Below, piece after piece: positions 16,692 through 24,881 of a stretch of 64,000 nt of DNA. The stretch comes from Rhizobiales bacterium CCH10-E5 (GTDB taxonomy: Bacteria > Pseudomonadota > Alphaproteobacteria > Rhizobiales > Beijerinckiaceae). Each line of letters opens with the position of its first letter. Positions within the stretch are counted from its first letter, which is position 1. The DNA is taken from positions 1 through 64,000 of the forward strand of contig LSIG01000207.1 of NCBI GenBank assembly GCA_001556125.1, read 5' to 3'. The notes under the pieces are model-generated. The model searched no databases, was not told where the DNA came from, and saw only the letters and a list, made by a program, of their open reading frames with translations. The position numbers and the translations under genes are program-made.

Positions 16692-18497
16692 ATGAGGACC
16701 GGGCTCTCCTGGTGGCGCGCCCTCGCCCTGGCGGTCGGCGCGATGCTGCTGTCGGCTGGCGTCGGGCTCGCCCAGACCGGCGATGCCGGGCAGCGGCGCG
16801 TCGGCCTCGTCATCGGCAACGGCGGCTATGCAACAGCCCCCGTGGCAGGCGCGACCGCCGATGCCCGCGCCGTGGCCGAGACGCTGCGCGAGGGTGGATT
16901 CGACGTCGTCACGGCCGAAGACGCCAATGCCGCCGCGCTGCAGGATGCCATCGCCGCCTTCGGTGCGAGACTCGGCCGCGGCGCGCAGGCGGTGGTGTTC
17001 TATGCCGGCCATGCCGTGCAGCAGCGCGGCCGCAACTACCTCGTCCCCGTCGATCCGCGCCTGCGCTCCGCCTCCGACATCGCCCGGGCATCCATCGATC
17101 TCGACCTGCTGCTCGATGCGCTGATCGTGGCCCGGCCCTCCAGCGCCCTCGTCGTTCTCGATGCCAGCCGCGACAATCCCTGGCAGGCGGAGATCGGCGG
17201 CACCGGCAAAGGCCTGCTCGCCATCGAGCGGATGGAGGCGATCAGCGTGATGTTAACCACGGCGCCCGGCCGCACCGTCGCGGACCGCGGCAACCCGGCG
17301 GTGGACGAATGGATCAAGGCGATCCGCACGCCGGGGCTCGACATGCAGGCCGCCCTGGCCCGCACCCGCGACGCCGTGGCGCGGCAGACCCGCCGCGCCC
17401 AGCAGATCTGGACCTCCTCCGAGCCGCCGCCCGGCCTGATCGTCACGCCGCTGGCCCGCCCGGCGCAGGTCGCCCAGAACAACCGTGCCGTCATCCCGCT
17501 GCCGCCGCCGGAATCCCCCGCCGCGCGGCAGGACGCCTATGAGCTCGCCTTCTGGGAATCGATCCGCTCCAGCGAGAATCCTGCGGAATACCGCGCCTAT
17601 CTGAACGCCTATCCCGACGGGCGCTTCGCCGCCCTCGCCCGCACCCGCGAGCAGCAATTCTTGGCACGGCAGAACGCCTCTGCCGCGCCGCCCGCCGCCC
17701 CCGTGCCCCAGCCGGCGCCGCCTGTCGCCTCCCTGCGCGAGCCGCCGCGCGCCCCGGCCCCGCCGCCTCCGGGCGCGACCTCGGCCCGCACCGTGCGCGA
17801 CTGCGACGATTGTCCGGAACTGATCGCGATCCGCCCCGGCAGCTTCGAGATGGGCGCCAACGAGCTCTACGAGTTCGAGAAGCCGGTCCACACCGTGACG
17901 ATCCGCGACGGCTTCCATATGGGCGTGCGCGAGGTCACCTTCGACGAATGGGACGCCTGCGTCGATCAGGGCGGCTGCAGCCACCGCCCGAACGACCGGG
18001 GGCTGGGCCGCGGCAAGCGCCCGGTGACCGACATCCACTGGAACGACGCCAACGCCTATCTCGCCTGGCTCTCGACCCGCACCGGCAAGCGCTACCGCCT
18101 GCCGAGCGAGGCGGAGTGGGAATATGCCGCGCGCGGCGGCACGACCACGACCTATCCCTGGGGTGCGACGCTGGTGAAGGAGCGCGCCAACTGCGTCGGC
18201 TGCAACGAGCCGACGCGCCGGCAGGCGGTCGAGACCGGGCAGTTCCCGCCAAACGGCTTCGGGCTCTTCGACATGGCCGGCAACGCCGCCGAATGGGTCG
18301 CCGATTGTTGGAGCGACAGCTACCGCGCCACCCCGCGCGACGGCAGCGCCTTCACAGCGCCGGGCTGCCGCGAGCGCGTGCTGCGCGGCGGCTCCTTCAA
18401 CAACGATCCGCGCTATCTGCGCTCGGCCGCCCGCTTCAAATACGAGGCGGATGTGCGCTTCTTCACCAACGGCTTTCGGGTGGTCAGGGAGCCCTAG
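16692..18497 (+). CDS. Secreted caspase-fold (Cys-to-Ser) / formylglycine-generating-enzyme-like fusion
   Basis: A signal peptide (WWRALALAVGAMLLSAGVGLA) is followed by a caspase-fold domain (~35-270) with RVGLVIGNGGYA and the His motif FYAGHAVQ. The cysteine site reads VLDASRDNPW where the neighbouring active paralogue has VLDACRNNPF, so the nucleophile is lost. A linker with one SEL/FIVAR-like segment (FWESIRSSENPAEYRAYL) and a Pro/Ala run precedes a sulfatase-modifying-factor (FGE) domain: RPGSFEMG, EVTFDEWDAC, RLPSEAEWEYAARGG, GLFDMAGNAAEWVADCW, RVLRGGSFN, NGFRVVR. An alternative start 45 bp upstream overlaps the DUF4399 stop; I prefer this ATG because it begins the signal peptide directly. 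Confidence 0.85.
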   Translation: MRTGLSWWRALALAVGAMLLSAGVGLAQTGDAGQRRVGLVIGNGGYATAPVAGATADARAVAETLREGGFDVVTAEDANAAALQDAIAAFGARLGRGAQAVVFYAGHAVQQRGRNYLVPVDPRLRSASDIARASIDLDLLLDALIVARPSSALVVLDASRDNPWQAEIGGTGKGLLAIERMEAISVMLTTAPGRTVADRGNPAVDEWIKAIRTPGLDMQAALARTRDAVARQTRRAQQIWTSSEPPPGLIVTPLARPAQVAQNNRAVIPLPPPESPAARQDAYELAFWESIRSSENPAEYRAYLNAYPDGRFAALARTREQQFLARQNASAAPPAAPVPQPAPPVASLREPPRAPAPPPPGATSARTVRDCDDCPELIAIRPGSFEMGANELYEFEKPVHTVTIRDGFHMGVREVTFDEWDACVDQGGCSHRPNDRGLGRGKRPVTDIHWNDANAYLAWLSTRTGKRYRLPSEAEWEYAARGGTTTTYPWGATLVKERANCVGCNEPTRRQAVETGQFPPNGFGLFDMAGNAAEWVADCWSDSYRATPRDGSAFTAPGCRERVLRGGSFNNDPRYLRSAARFKYEADVRFFTNGFRVVREP

Positions 18498-18891
18498 AGC
18501 CGGCATCCCTGAACCACAGGCGCAGCGGGATTTGCTGCTCGCCGCCGCAGGCGACGAAGCTGTGGCGCTCCGGCGAGAGCGTGCCGGAGAAGCGGCAGGA
18601 GGCGCCCGCCAGCGTCATCTCGGCGCTGTAGCGCTCGCCGCGCAGGGTCAGGCGGATCTGGCCGCTTTTCTCCGGCGTCTCGCCGGGCCCGCAGACGGCA
18701 TTGTGCTTCATCAGCAGCGGGCCGGACAGGGCGGCGGTGCCCGAGCGCCCCGCCCGCTCCTCGGAGAGCGTCGCGCTCACGTCCCATTCGCCGAGATAGC
18801 CGAACTTGCCGACGAGCTCGCGCGCCGGGGCCTCGACCCCGAAACCGATCAGACACAGCACGGCCAGACAACCCCGGATCAAGCGCGTCAC
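18484..18891 (-). CDS. Small secreted hypothetical protein
   Basis: The 135-residue protein has a probable signal peptide (IRGCLAVLCLIGFGVEAPA) and a mature part with two cysteines in a beta-rich pattern (AVCGPGE, GASCRFSG, VACGGEQ). I do not recognise the family. A GTG start directly after an AGGAG is chosen; a TTG 9 bp later has better spacing. The frame stays open further upstream, but those residues are antisense to the stranded tRNA fragment and are not protein-like. It converges with the caspase/FGE gene, overlapping its 3' end by 14 bp, and is the last chromosomal gene before the island. Confidence 0.55.
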   Translation of the reverse strand: MTRLIRGCLAVLCLIGFGVEAPARELVGKFGYLGEWDVSATLSEERAGRSGTAALSGPLLMKHNAVCGPGETPEKSGQIRLTLRGERYSAEMTLAGASCRFSGTLSPERHSFVACGGEQQIPLRLWFRDAGSRAP

Positions 18892-18984
18892 GCTCCTCTG
18901 CTCGGGATCGAAGCTAGCATGGCGACGCGATGCGGCAAGGCTTGCGCGAGGCAGCGGCGGAGCGGGACGGACGATGGGGGAAGC

Positions 18985-19032
18985 TGGAGCGGGTGAAGGG
19001 AATCGAACCCTCGTATTCAGCTTGGAAGGCTG
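18985..19032 (-). pseudogene. Stranded 3' half of tRNA-Gly(TCC), left attachment site of the island
   Basis: Read on the minus strand this is the anticodon arm, T arm and acceptor 3' strand of a tRNA-Gly followed by encoded CCA. Its acceptor 3' strand (CACCCGC) pairs perfectly with the 5' strand (GCGGGTG) that now lies at 45463-45469. It is therefore the original 3' end, displaced by integration. The last 20 bases (19013-19032) are identical to 45424-45443 and mark the crossover region. Confidence 0.88.
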
Positions 19033-19148
19033 AAATGCGTTCGCCCTCGGTTGTCGCACGATTAACCGTCACGCCTATTAAGCCCCTGAAAATGCACCAT
19101 AAGGCTCGATCGCTCGCGGATTGCTGCCTACAGTGACGCCGGACCAAT

Positions 19149-19168
19149 TCTGGTATCGATCTGGTATC
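19149..19168. repeat. Left integrase arm-type repeat pair
   Basis: tctggtatcgatctggtatc contains two copies of CTGGTATC 11 bp apart. A 19/20 identical copy lies just inside the right end of the island. Position and helical spacing fit arm-type integrase binding sites (inference). Confidence 0.55.
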
Positions 19169-19189
19169 ACTCGACGGGGCGCGGCGGCT

Positions 19190-20716
19190 ATGGCGATATA
19201 TACGAGAGAGCGCGTTCGCCTGGCACCCGAGCACGTTCGACGCGCCATGGCCATGGTCGAAGCCGGCACCGTCCCCGGCCGCGGACATGAATATGTCTGC
19301 GACAGGCGCACCGGCTTGGTGCTGAGAGTGACGCCGACAGCTGCGACGTATTACCTCAAGCTCGAAACGACGACGCTGCGCATCGGCTCGGCAAGCGTCC
19401 TGACGCTCGACCAAGCTCGTGATCAGGCCGCTTCGGCCAAAGTGGCGTCGAAGCGAGGCAAGCGTCCGCAACCAGGGCTGGAGGCATTTGAGGACCTGCT
19501 CGCGGCAGGCATGTCCGAAGTCGACGCTTGGGAGATATCGACGGCGCGCGATGGTGCACCGGATCGGTCGGACGATGAGCATTTGGCCAAGGGGCCGTGG
19601 CGCTGGAAGGACCTCGTCAAAGCCTTCCTGGCGCACAAGGAAGCCAAGTTGAAGCCCGGCTATTTCAAGCTCTACAGGACGTACCTCGAATATCCCGAAT
19701 TCTCGACGATCGCGGAACGATCGCTTTCCTCGCTGAAGCTGGGCGACCTTGAAGGGGTGCGGAACGGCATCCTCACCACCAAGGCGAAGTCGGCGGCGTG
19801 GCGGTCAGTCCAGCAGATCAAGGAGGCGTTCGGCTGGGCGTGGTCATATCACTCGGGGATCAGCGGCCTGCAGGACGTCGAGTATCCCTGGTGGACGCGC
19901 CTTGCGGTCGACTATGCCAGCGGCAAGCGTGAGCACGTTCCGACGCTCCAGGACCTCGCTAGGACACTCGTCGTCGCGGAGATGCATCGGACGCTCGGCT
20001 GGACCGAGCATGCCACCGGACCCGGCACACTGGCCGCTCTGTGGGCGGTCGTGTTGACCGCGCAGCGGACCGGCCCGCTCTGCGGCACGCTGCGGGAGCG
20101 CATGGTGCCAGATCCGGAGCGACCGGGGTGGACCGTGGCCGTGTGGACCGGCAGCGAGATGAAAGGCGGCCGCTCGGGCGGCCGTCCGCATGCCCTGCCG
20201 ATCCCGCCGTCGGCCATGGCGGTGATCGAGAAATACTGGAAGGAGGCCCACGGTGATGGAGAGCCGTCGCGGTACGCGTTCCCTTCGCTGCGCGGCGATG
20301 GGGCTGTCTCGCAGGGGTCGATCAACCAGCTGCTGCACCGCCTTCAGGGCGTGACGAACAGCCCTGCCAAGGCTCGCGAGGGAAAGCCCAGCCGGAAGAA
20401 GAAGCCGTTGCCGCAGCGCGTCGACTTGTTCGCGCGCTACGGGATAGAGCCCTGGGTGCCGCATGATGTCAGGAGGACGCTTAGTACATTCCTTGACGAC
20501 CAGCGGCTCGGTGGCGCCGGGTCCGCTATCCTCGCGCATCGGCCGGCGAAGTCGGAGAACGAGCGAGAGAAGGTCGAGGCCGTGACCAGGCTGCACTATG
20601 CGAAATCACAGCGGCTCGGATTAAAAGCGGAGGGTATGTCCGTGTGGATCGGCGCGGTCTTGGAGGCCTACCGGGCCGAGAAAGCCAAGATGACCAGGAT
20701 CGCCCTGGCGGCGTAA
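19190..20716 (+). CDS. int: Site-specific tyrosine recombinase (integrase)
   Basis: It catalyses integration and excision at the tRNA-Gly site. The C-terminal catalytic domain shows the first Arg in TAQRTGP, HDVRRTL (the H-x-x-R pair), ILAHRPA (second His) and the nucleophilic Tyr in LHYAKSQ. The N-terminal ~100 residues form the arm-binding DUF4102-like region (YLKLETTTLRIGSASVLTLDQARD). The ATG at MAIYTRERV is chosen; a TTG 69 bp upstream would translate the CTGGTATC repeats and is less likely. It lies next to the left attachment site and reads inward. Confidence 0.9.
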   Translation: MAIYTRERVRLAPEHVRRAMAMVEAGTVPGRGHEYVCDRRTGLVLRVTPTAATYYLKLETTTLRIGSASVLTLDQARDQAASAKVASKRGKRPQPGLEAFEDLLAAGMSEVDAWEISTARDGAPDRSDDEHLAKGPWRWKDLVKAFLAHKEAKLKPGYFKLYRTYLEYPEFSTIAERSLSSLKLGDLEGVRNGILTTKAKSAAWRSVQQIKEAFGWAWSYHSGISGLQDVEYPWWTRLAVDYASGKREHVPTLQDLARTLVVAEMHRTLGWTEHATGPGTLAALWAVVLTAQRTGPLCGTLRERMVPDPERPGWTVAVWTGSEMKGGRSGGRPHALPIPPSAMAVIEKYWKEAHGDGEPSRYAFPSLRGDGAVSQGSINQLLHRLQGVTNSPAKAREGKPSRKKKPLPQRVDLFARYGIEPWVPHDVRRTLSTFLDDQRLGGAGSAILAHRPAKSENEREKVEAVTRLHYAKSQRLGLKAEGMSVWIGAVLEAYRAEKAKMTRIALAA

Positions 20717-20800
20717 ATGCCTCGGCCTGTTGCATCGTAGCGGCTGTGACCGACGCCAGAATCGATGCATGGTGAGCCAACGCCTGTTGAAAGAATTCCA

Positions 20801-21463
20801 ATGCTAGCGCGCCCTGACCAGCCTCTCGACGCGAATGCCGATTTCGCCAAGTTCGTTGGCCGTAAGCGGTTCGCGACCATCATGGCCGACCCGCCATGGC
20901 AGTTCGTGAACAGGACCGGAAAGATGGCGCCGGAGCACAAGCGCCTTAACCGTTATGGCACGATGGACCTGGCGGCGATCAAAGCGCTGCCTGTCGCCGA
21001 TGCGGCCGCCGCCACGGCGCACCTTTATCTCTGGGTCCCGAATGCCCTCTTGCCGGAGGGCCTGGAGGTCATGAAGGCGTGGGGTTTCAACTACAAGTCC
21101 AACATCATCTGGCACAAGATCCGTAAGGACGGCGGGTCTGACGGTCGCGGCGTTGGCTTCTATTTCCGCAACGTGACCGAGATCATCCTGTTCGGCGTCC
21201 GGGGGAAGAACGCTCGGACGCTCGCTCCCGGGCGGACGCAAGTCAACTATGTCGGCACCCGTAAGCGGGAGCACTCTAGAAAGCCCGACGAGCAGTATCC
21301 GCTTATCGAGAGCTGTTCACCGGGCCCCTACCTCGAAATGTTCGGTCGCGGGGTCCGCAAGGGGTGGTCCACTTGGGGCAATCAGGCCGAGGAAACGTAC
21401 GAACCGACCTGGGAAACCTACTCCCATAATTCGAAGTCGACGCGAGTGCTCGCGGCCGAGTGA
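20801..21463 (+). CDS. MT-A70 family N6-adenine DNA methyltransferase
   Basis: A SAM-dependent adenine methyltransferase of the MT-A70 class. The catalytic DPPW motif is in IMADPPWQF, the family segment LYLWVPNALL follows, and EMFGRGVRKGWSTWGNQ is the typical C-terminal motif. The 220-residue length fits. A start 36 bp upstream is also possible; I prefer MLARPDQP because of a GAAAGAA upstream. Its stop abuts the stop of the convergent BglII-family endonuclease with no gap, so it is probably that enzyme's protective methylase. Confidence 0.85.
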   Translation: MLARPDQPLDANADFAKFVGRKRFATIMADPPWQFVNRTGKMAPEHKRLNRYGTMDLAAIKALPVADAAAATAHLYLWVPNALLPEGLEVMKAWGFNYKSNIIWHKIRKDGGSDGRGVGFYFRNVTEIILFGVRGKNARTLAPGRTQVNYVGTRKREHSRKPDEQYPLIESCSPGPYLEMFGRGVRKGWSTWGNQAEETYEPTWETYSHNSKSTRVLAAE

Positions 21464-22276
21464 TCAGGCCTCGGCGTCCGGCTCCTCGCCTTCCATGATC
21501 AGGGCCTCCACGACCTCGGCAGGCTCGTCGAAGGTGACGACCGTGTCCGGGATGCCGATCAGCACCAGGGGGCATGGATTGCCGACGCCCCGCTGGACGC
21601 GGTCCTCCAGCTTGCGCCAGTGCGTCGTCGCCTCGCCAAACTTGTCTGCGACGAACTTGTTCACCCAGGCCTCGCGGAATGGCACGGGGTCGATCGTCCG
21701 CTCCATGCGCTTGCGGATCGCCGCCTTCTGCTTCGGTGTTGGGACGTAGCCCCACCGCTCCAGGTCGTCGAAACCATTGACGTTCCGCTCCTCGCAGAAT
21801 CGATGCACCAGGGCGCGCATGTTCTCGTGAAGCGAGCGGCCGCGCGTGATGATGATGCCGATCGAGATGGCGCCATCGGCATGGAGCCTTTTGAAGTTTT
21901 CCAAGTCGCGATCGTAGAACGGGTCCTTGTTGTTCCACTCGATCTCCATGGCAATCGTGTAGCTGCGATCGTCGCCGGCGAAGGATCGGACATGGTCCAT
22001 CTTGTGGCTGATCGCCTCGCGCGAGACGCCGTTGATGACCTTCTCGACCGTGAATGTCACGGTGTCCCAGCCCTTGGCCTTCAGCCCGCGCCGCAGCCGT
22101 TGCGTGCCTTTGGTCTCGCCGCCGCCCGACCCGATGATCTCCTCGATCGGGATCGTGGCGCCGAGCAGGACCTCCTCCAGCTCCTTAATGGCGTCTGGGA
22201 ACTCGCCCGCCAGGATGGACCTGGCGTGGCTGTGGAATTCGACCTGGAAGCCGCGTTCGGTGAGTGAGTCGAGCAT
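21464..22276 (-). CDS. BglII/BstYI-family type II restriction endonuclease
   Basis: The 270-residue protein matches the BglII/BstYI family in length and in its core. FQVEFHSHARSIL lies at the N-terminus, WDTVTFTVEKVINGV mid-protein, and IAMEIEWNNKDPFYDRDLENF supplies the acidic metal-binding residues; AISIGIIITRGRSL follows. Family members cut AGATCT or RGATCY; the site here is unknown. The gene is tail-to-tail with the MT-A70 methylase, an arrangement that lets the methylase be expressed independently on entry into a new host. Confidence 0.85.
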   Translation of the reverse strand: MLDSLTERGFQVEFHSHARSILAGEFPDAIKELEEVLLGATIPIEEIIGSGGGETKGTQRLRRGLKAKGWDTVTFTVEKVINGVSREAISHKMDHVRSFAGDDRSYTIAMEIEWNNKDPFYDRDLENFKRLHADGAISIGIIITRGRSLHENMRALVHRFCEERNVNGFDDLERWGYVPTPKQKAAIRKRMERTIDPVPFREAWVNKFVADKFGEATTHWRKLEDRVQRGVGNPCPLVLIGIPDTVVTFDEPAEVVEALIMEGEEPDAEA

Positions 22277-22387
22277 GCGATGACGCTAGCCGACGCCTGC
22301 GAACGGATCCATCCGGCGTTCTTGAAACCTTAAGCCGCAACGGCGAGGATGACCGCGCCCGCTGGAGGGTCGGGAACGGGCGGCACC

Positions 22388-23479
22388 ATGGCGGAGAACC
22401 CAGAGGAGTGGCGGCCGGGGAGTTTTACCAAGAACTTCTCGTGGGGCTCCGAGAGGGGCTTCGCGCAGCTGTATGACAGCATACGGCTGGGCTTCGATCT
22501 GAAACTCGAAGACGTCCCGCGCGCCGTTTTCCGACAGCGCCTCGCGGATTTTAACCGACCTGACTACATCCCGATCAACTTCTTCCTATTCAACCGGTCG
22601 AAAGCCGGCGTCGATCACCTCGTCGTCGACGAACTGGTGTTTCAGGCGATCACCGGCAACCATACCCAGCGCTTCGACAAGCTGGCGTTGCTCGCCTTCA
22701 ATCTCTCATACGTCGGCGTCTTCAAGGGCGCGCAGAAATTCCAGCGACGCCCTGCCCTCTGGGCCAACGGGTACGTCAAGTACCGCGTAGCGAAGGCTTA
22801 CGACTGGGACACGCGCCGCGTCTCGGCCGATGACATCGAGGAATTCCTGCTCGCCGAGCCCAGGTACATCGCGGATGGTACGCGGAAGGTCGCGACCAAC
22901 CTGGCACATCTCTACAAGATCGGCCGGCTCGGCGACCTGAAATCGGATCGCGTCGATAGATGGTGGGTCGACGGGCTTTTCCTCGCGCTTGATCGGCTGA
23001 TCGCGGATCGGGAACTCTCGCGCTTGGCGACGCCCGAGGCCGAGTACCTGAGCTTGCTGCGACAGTCCGACTTCGCAAGCGTCTCCGGCAAGCGGAGCAT
23101 GGAAAAGGACCTCGCCACCAAGCACCTGGTGCGCCTGTACATCGCTTGTGGCGGTCGGGATCGGTTCTCGGAGGAAGCGGTCGAGGCAAGGACCAAGCTT
23201 CATTTCGAGGACTTGGACAACTGGGCGTCGAACGATCCCGATCCCAAGGGCGCCATCCATCCGACGAACGTCCGCATCCTCAAGAGCATTCCACCGACCT
23301 GCGCCATGCTCGCAACCTATGCCGGCTTCGACATCATCAGCAGCATGATGATGGAGGAGTTCGATGCGGACGATTTCATCCGCGACCAGACGCGGACGGC
23401 GCTCGACCGCCTGAAAGCGCAGGGCATCAGGCCGACGATGTCGGCGGCAGAGGTCTTCAAATTGACGAGGGGCGAATGA
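22388..23479 (+). CDS. Unknown 363-aa protein coupled to a PIN toxin, with antitoxin-like C-terminal tail
   Basis: I do not recognise the family of the first ~320 residues. Notable segments are FTKNFSWGSERGFAQLYDSI near the N-terminus, PINFFLFN, VVDELVFQAI, FDKLALLAFNLS, RPALWANGYV and DRWWVDGLFLALDRL, a helical soluble protein with no membrane segment. The last ~35 residues (FIRDQTRTALDRLKAQG then TMSAAEVFKLTRGE) resemble the C-terminal tails of VapB-like antitoxins. The stop overlaps the PIN toxin start by ATGA. A start 39 bp upstream behind GCGAGG is an alternative. It is divergent from the restriction endonuclease. I read it as a giant antitoxin or sensor partner of the toxin, which is inference. 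Confidence 0.8.
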   Translation: MAENPEEWRPGSFTKNFSWGSERGFAQLYDSIRLGFDLKLEDVPRAVFRQRLADFNRPDYIPINFFLFNRSKAGVDHLVVDELVFQAITGNHTQRFDKLALLAFNLSYVGVFKGAQKFQRRPALWANGYVKYRVAKAYDWDTRRVSADDIEEFLLAEPRYIADGTRKVATNLAHLYKIGRLGDLKSDRVDRWWVDGLFLALDRLIADRELSRLATPEAEYLSLLRQSDFASVSGKRSMEKDLATKHLVRLYIACGGRDRFSEEAVEARTKLHFEDLDNWASNDPDPKGAIHPTNVRILKSIPPTCAMLATYAGFDIISSMMMEEFDADDFIRDQTRTALDRLKAQGIRPTMSAAEVFKLTRGE

Positions 23480-23883
23480 CGACGTTTTTTGACACCTGCG
23501 CCGTCATCGCCCTCACGAAAGACGACGAGACCCACCACGAATGGTGCCGGCAACAGTTCGATGCGGGCAAGCTTCGCGGTCCGATCGTGATCAACTCCGT
23601 CGTCTTCGCAGAACTTTGCACCGGCATGGCAAGCCTGGAGGCCCTGAAAGCGACGCTCGACGAATTGGGTATCGAGATGCTGGCCGAAGAGGACGTGGCC
23701 CTTTTCCGAGCAAGCCGCGCTTGGCTGGAATACAAGGCTAACAAAGGGCCCAAGAACGTCTATGGGGACCTATACATCGGCGCAGCAGCTGAGACGGCAG
23801 GTCGTCCTCTAGTGACGACGAACGCGGATGATTTCCTGACCTATTTCAAGGCGCTTGAAATCATACATCCTGATCTACCCTAG
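23476..23883 (+). CDS. vapC: PIN-domain ribonuclease toxin (VapC family)
   Basis: The 135-residue protein is a complete PIN domain. The acidic metal-binding residues are visible in FFDTCAVIAL (Asp), VVFAELCTGM (Glu), YGDLYIGAAA (Asp) and VTTNADDFLTY. VapC toxins cleave RNA, often tRNA or rRNA, and are neutralised by a cognate antitoxin encoded just upstream. Here that position is taken by a 363-residue protein instead of the usual ~80-residue VapB. The start is the ATG overlapping the upstream stop (ATGA). It converges with the cytosine methyltransferase gene, overlapping its stop by 4 bp. Confidence 0.9.
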   Translation: MTTFFDTCAVIALTKDDETHHEWCRQQFDAGKLRGPIVINSVVFAELCTGMASLEALKATLDELGIEMLAEEDVALFRASRAWLEYKANKGPKNVYGDLYIGAAAETAGRPLVTTNADDFLTYFKALEIIHPDLP

Positions 23884-24881
23884 GCGACCGACATGAGCGC
23901 CCTACCCCGCTCCGCCGCCTCGATGCGCTCGCCCAGCCATCTGATCACGGGCACCGGCATCGAATTCCCGATCGCTTCAGTCCGCAGGTTGTCCCGGTCG
24001 ATCTCGGACACTCGCCACGGCAAATCGGTCCAGCCGTCCGGCAGGCCTTGCAGCCGTTCGCGCTCGATCGGAAGGTAGCGCCTGAAGGCACCCTTCTGCA
24101 TCACTCCAACGTCGATTTTGGATCCGTCCCCGGCGAGGACGGTCGCGGCGACGGGGGCGACGTAACCCTGATAGAGATTGAAGGCGAGTGGGTGGATGCC
24201 ATCAGGATCGAAAGCGCGATCAACGCGCTCGGCTTTGCTCGATCCAGGACGCCTTCGAGCACCCTGTCGGTCAAATAGTATCGCGGCGGGATCTCGACCA
24301 GCGGCACGAGGACAGAGGACAACGAACACTCGTTCGCGATGCTGGGGGACGCCGAAGAATTGAGCGTCGAGAACTCGCCAGGCAAGTCGTCCGCGAGGTC
24401 CGGATACCAAGCCGCTGTTAGGCCAGAAGCCGTACTCTCGTGGACCTCGGAGGGGCGCGTTCGCTCCCACCAAAGCTCCAACGAAACAGCCGAAGGGGTT
24501 GTCCCGCTTTCGAAGCACGTCGGGGACGTTCTCCCACACGACGTATCGAAGAGATCCGGAGGGCTGGGCTTTCTCGATTTCCTGGGCAAGTTTGACGAAC
24601 CCCAATGTGAGCTGACCGCGCGCGTCGGCGAGCGAAAGGCGGAGGCCGGCGGCAGAGAAACTCTGGCAGGGCGTCCCGCCGATCAGGACGTCGATCGGCG
24701 GCAGTACGGCGACGTCCATCTGGGTGAAGTCACCAAACAGCGGAACGGCCGGAAAGCGCGCTTCCAGGACCGCACGCGGGAACGGGGCGATCTCGCTGTA
24801 CCACTGAGGCTGCCAGCCGAGCGGCTCCCAGGCGACCGATGCGGCTTCGATGCCGGAGCAGATGCATCCAAATCGCATCAA
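23880..24881 (-). CDS. C5-cytosine DNA methyltransferase
   Basis: The motifs occur in canonical order: RFGCICSGIEAASVAW (I), GGTPCQSFSAAG (IV with catalytic Cys), VVWENVPDVL (VI), QHRERVFVV (VIII), YLPIERERLQGLPDGW (IX) and AIGNSMPVPVI (X). The 333-residue length is complete. No cognate endonuclease is adjacent; the next gene upstream is an adenine methyltransferase joined by an ATGA overlap, so the pair looks like solitary protective methylases of the type carried by phages and plasmids. Specificity cannot be read from the sequence. Confidence 0.92.
   Translation of the reverse strand: MMRFGCICSGIEAASVAWEPLGWQPQWYSEIAPFPRAVLEARFPAVPLFGDFTQMDVAVLPPIDVLIGGTPCQSFSAAGLRLSLADARGQLTLGFVKLAQEIEKAQPSGSLRYVVWENVPDVLRKRDNPFGCFVGALVGANAPLRGPREYGFWPNSGLVSGPRGRLAWRVLDAQFFGVPQHRERVFVVLCPRAAGRDPAAILFDRQGARRRPGSSKAERVDRAFDPDGIHPLAFNLYQGYVAPVAATVLAGDGSKIDVGVMQKGAFRRYLPIERERLQGLPDGWTDLPWRVSEIDRDNLRTEAIGNSMPVPVIRWLGERIEAAERGRALMSVA

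Noticed and set aside
18930..19136. Short frame containing RVKGIEPSYSAWKA
   Set aside because: Classic false ORF produced by reading through a tRNA gene fragment.
23146..23475. N-terminal extension of the PIN toxin
   Set aside because: It is an out-of-frame reading of the upstream 363-aa gene; the ATGA-coupled ATG begins the PIN domain exactly.
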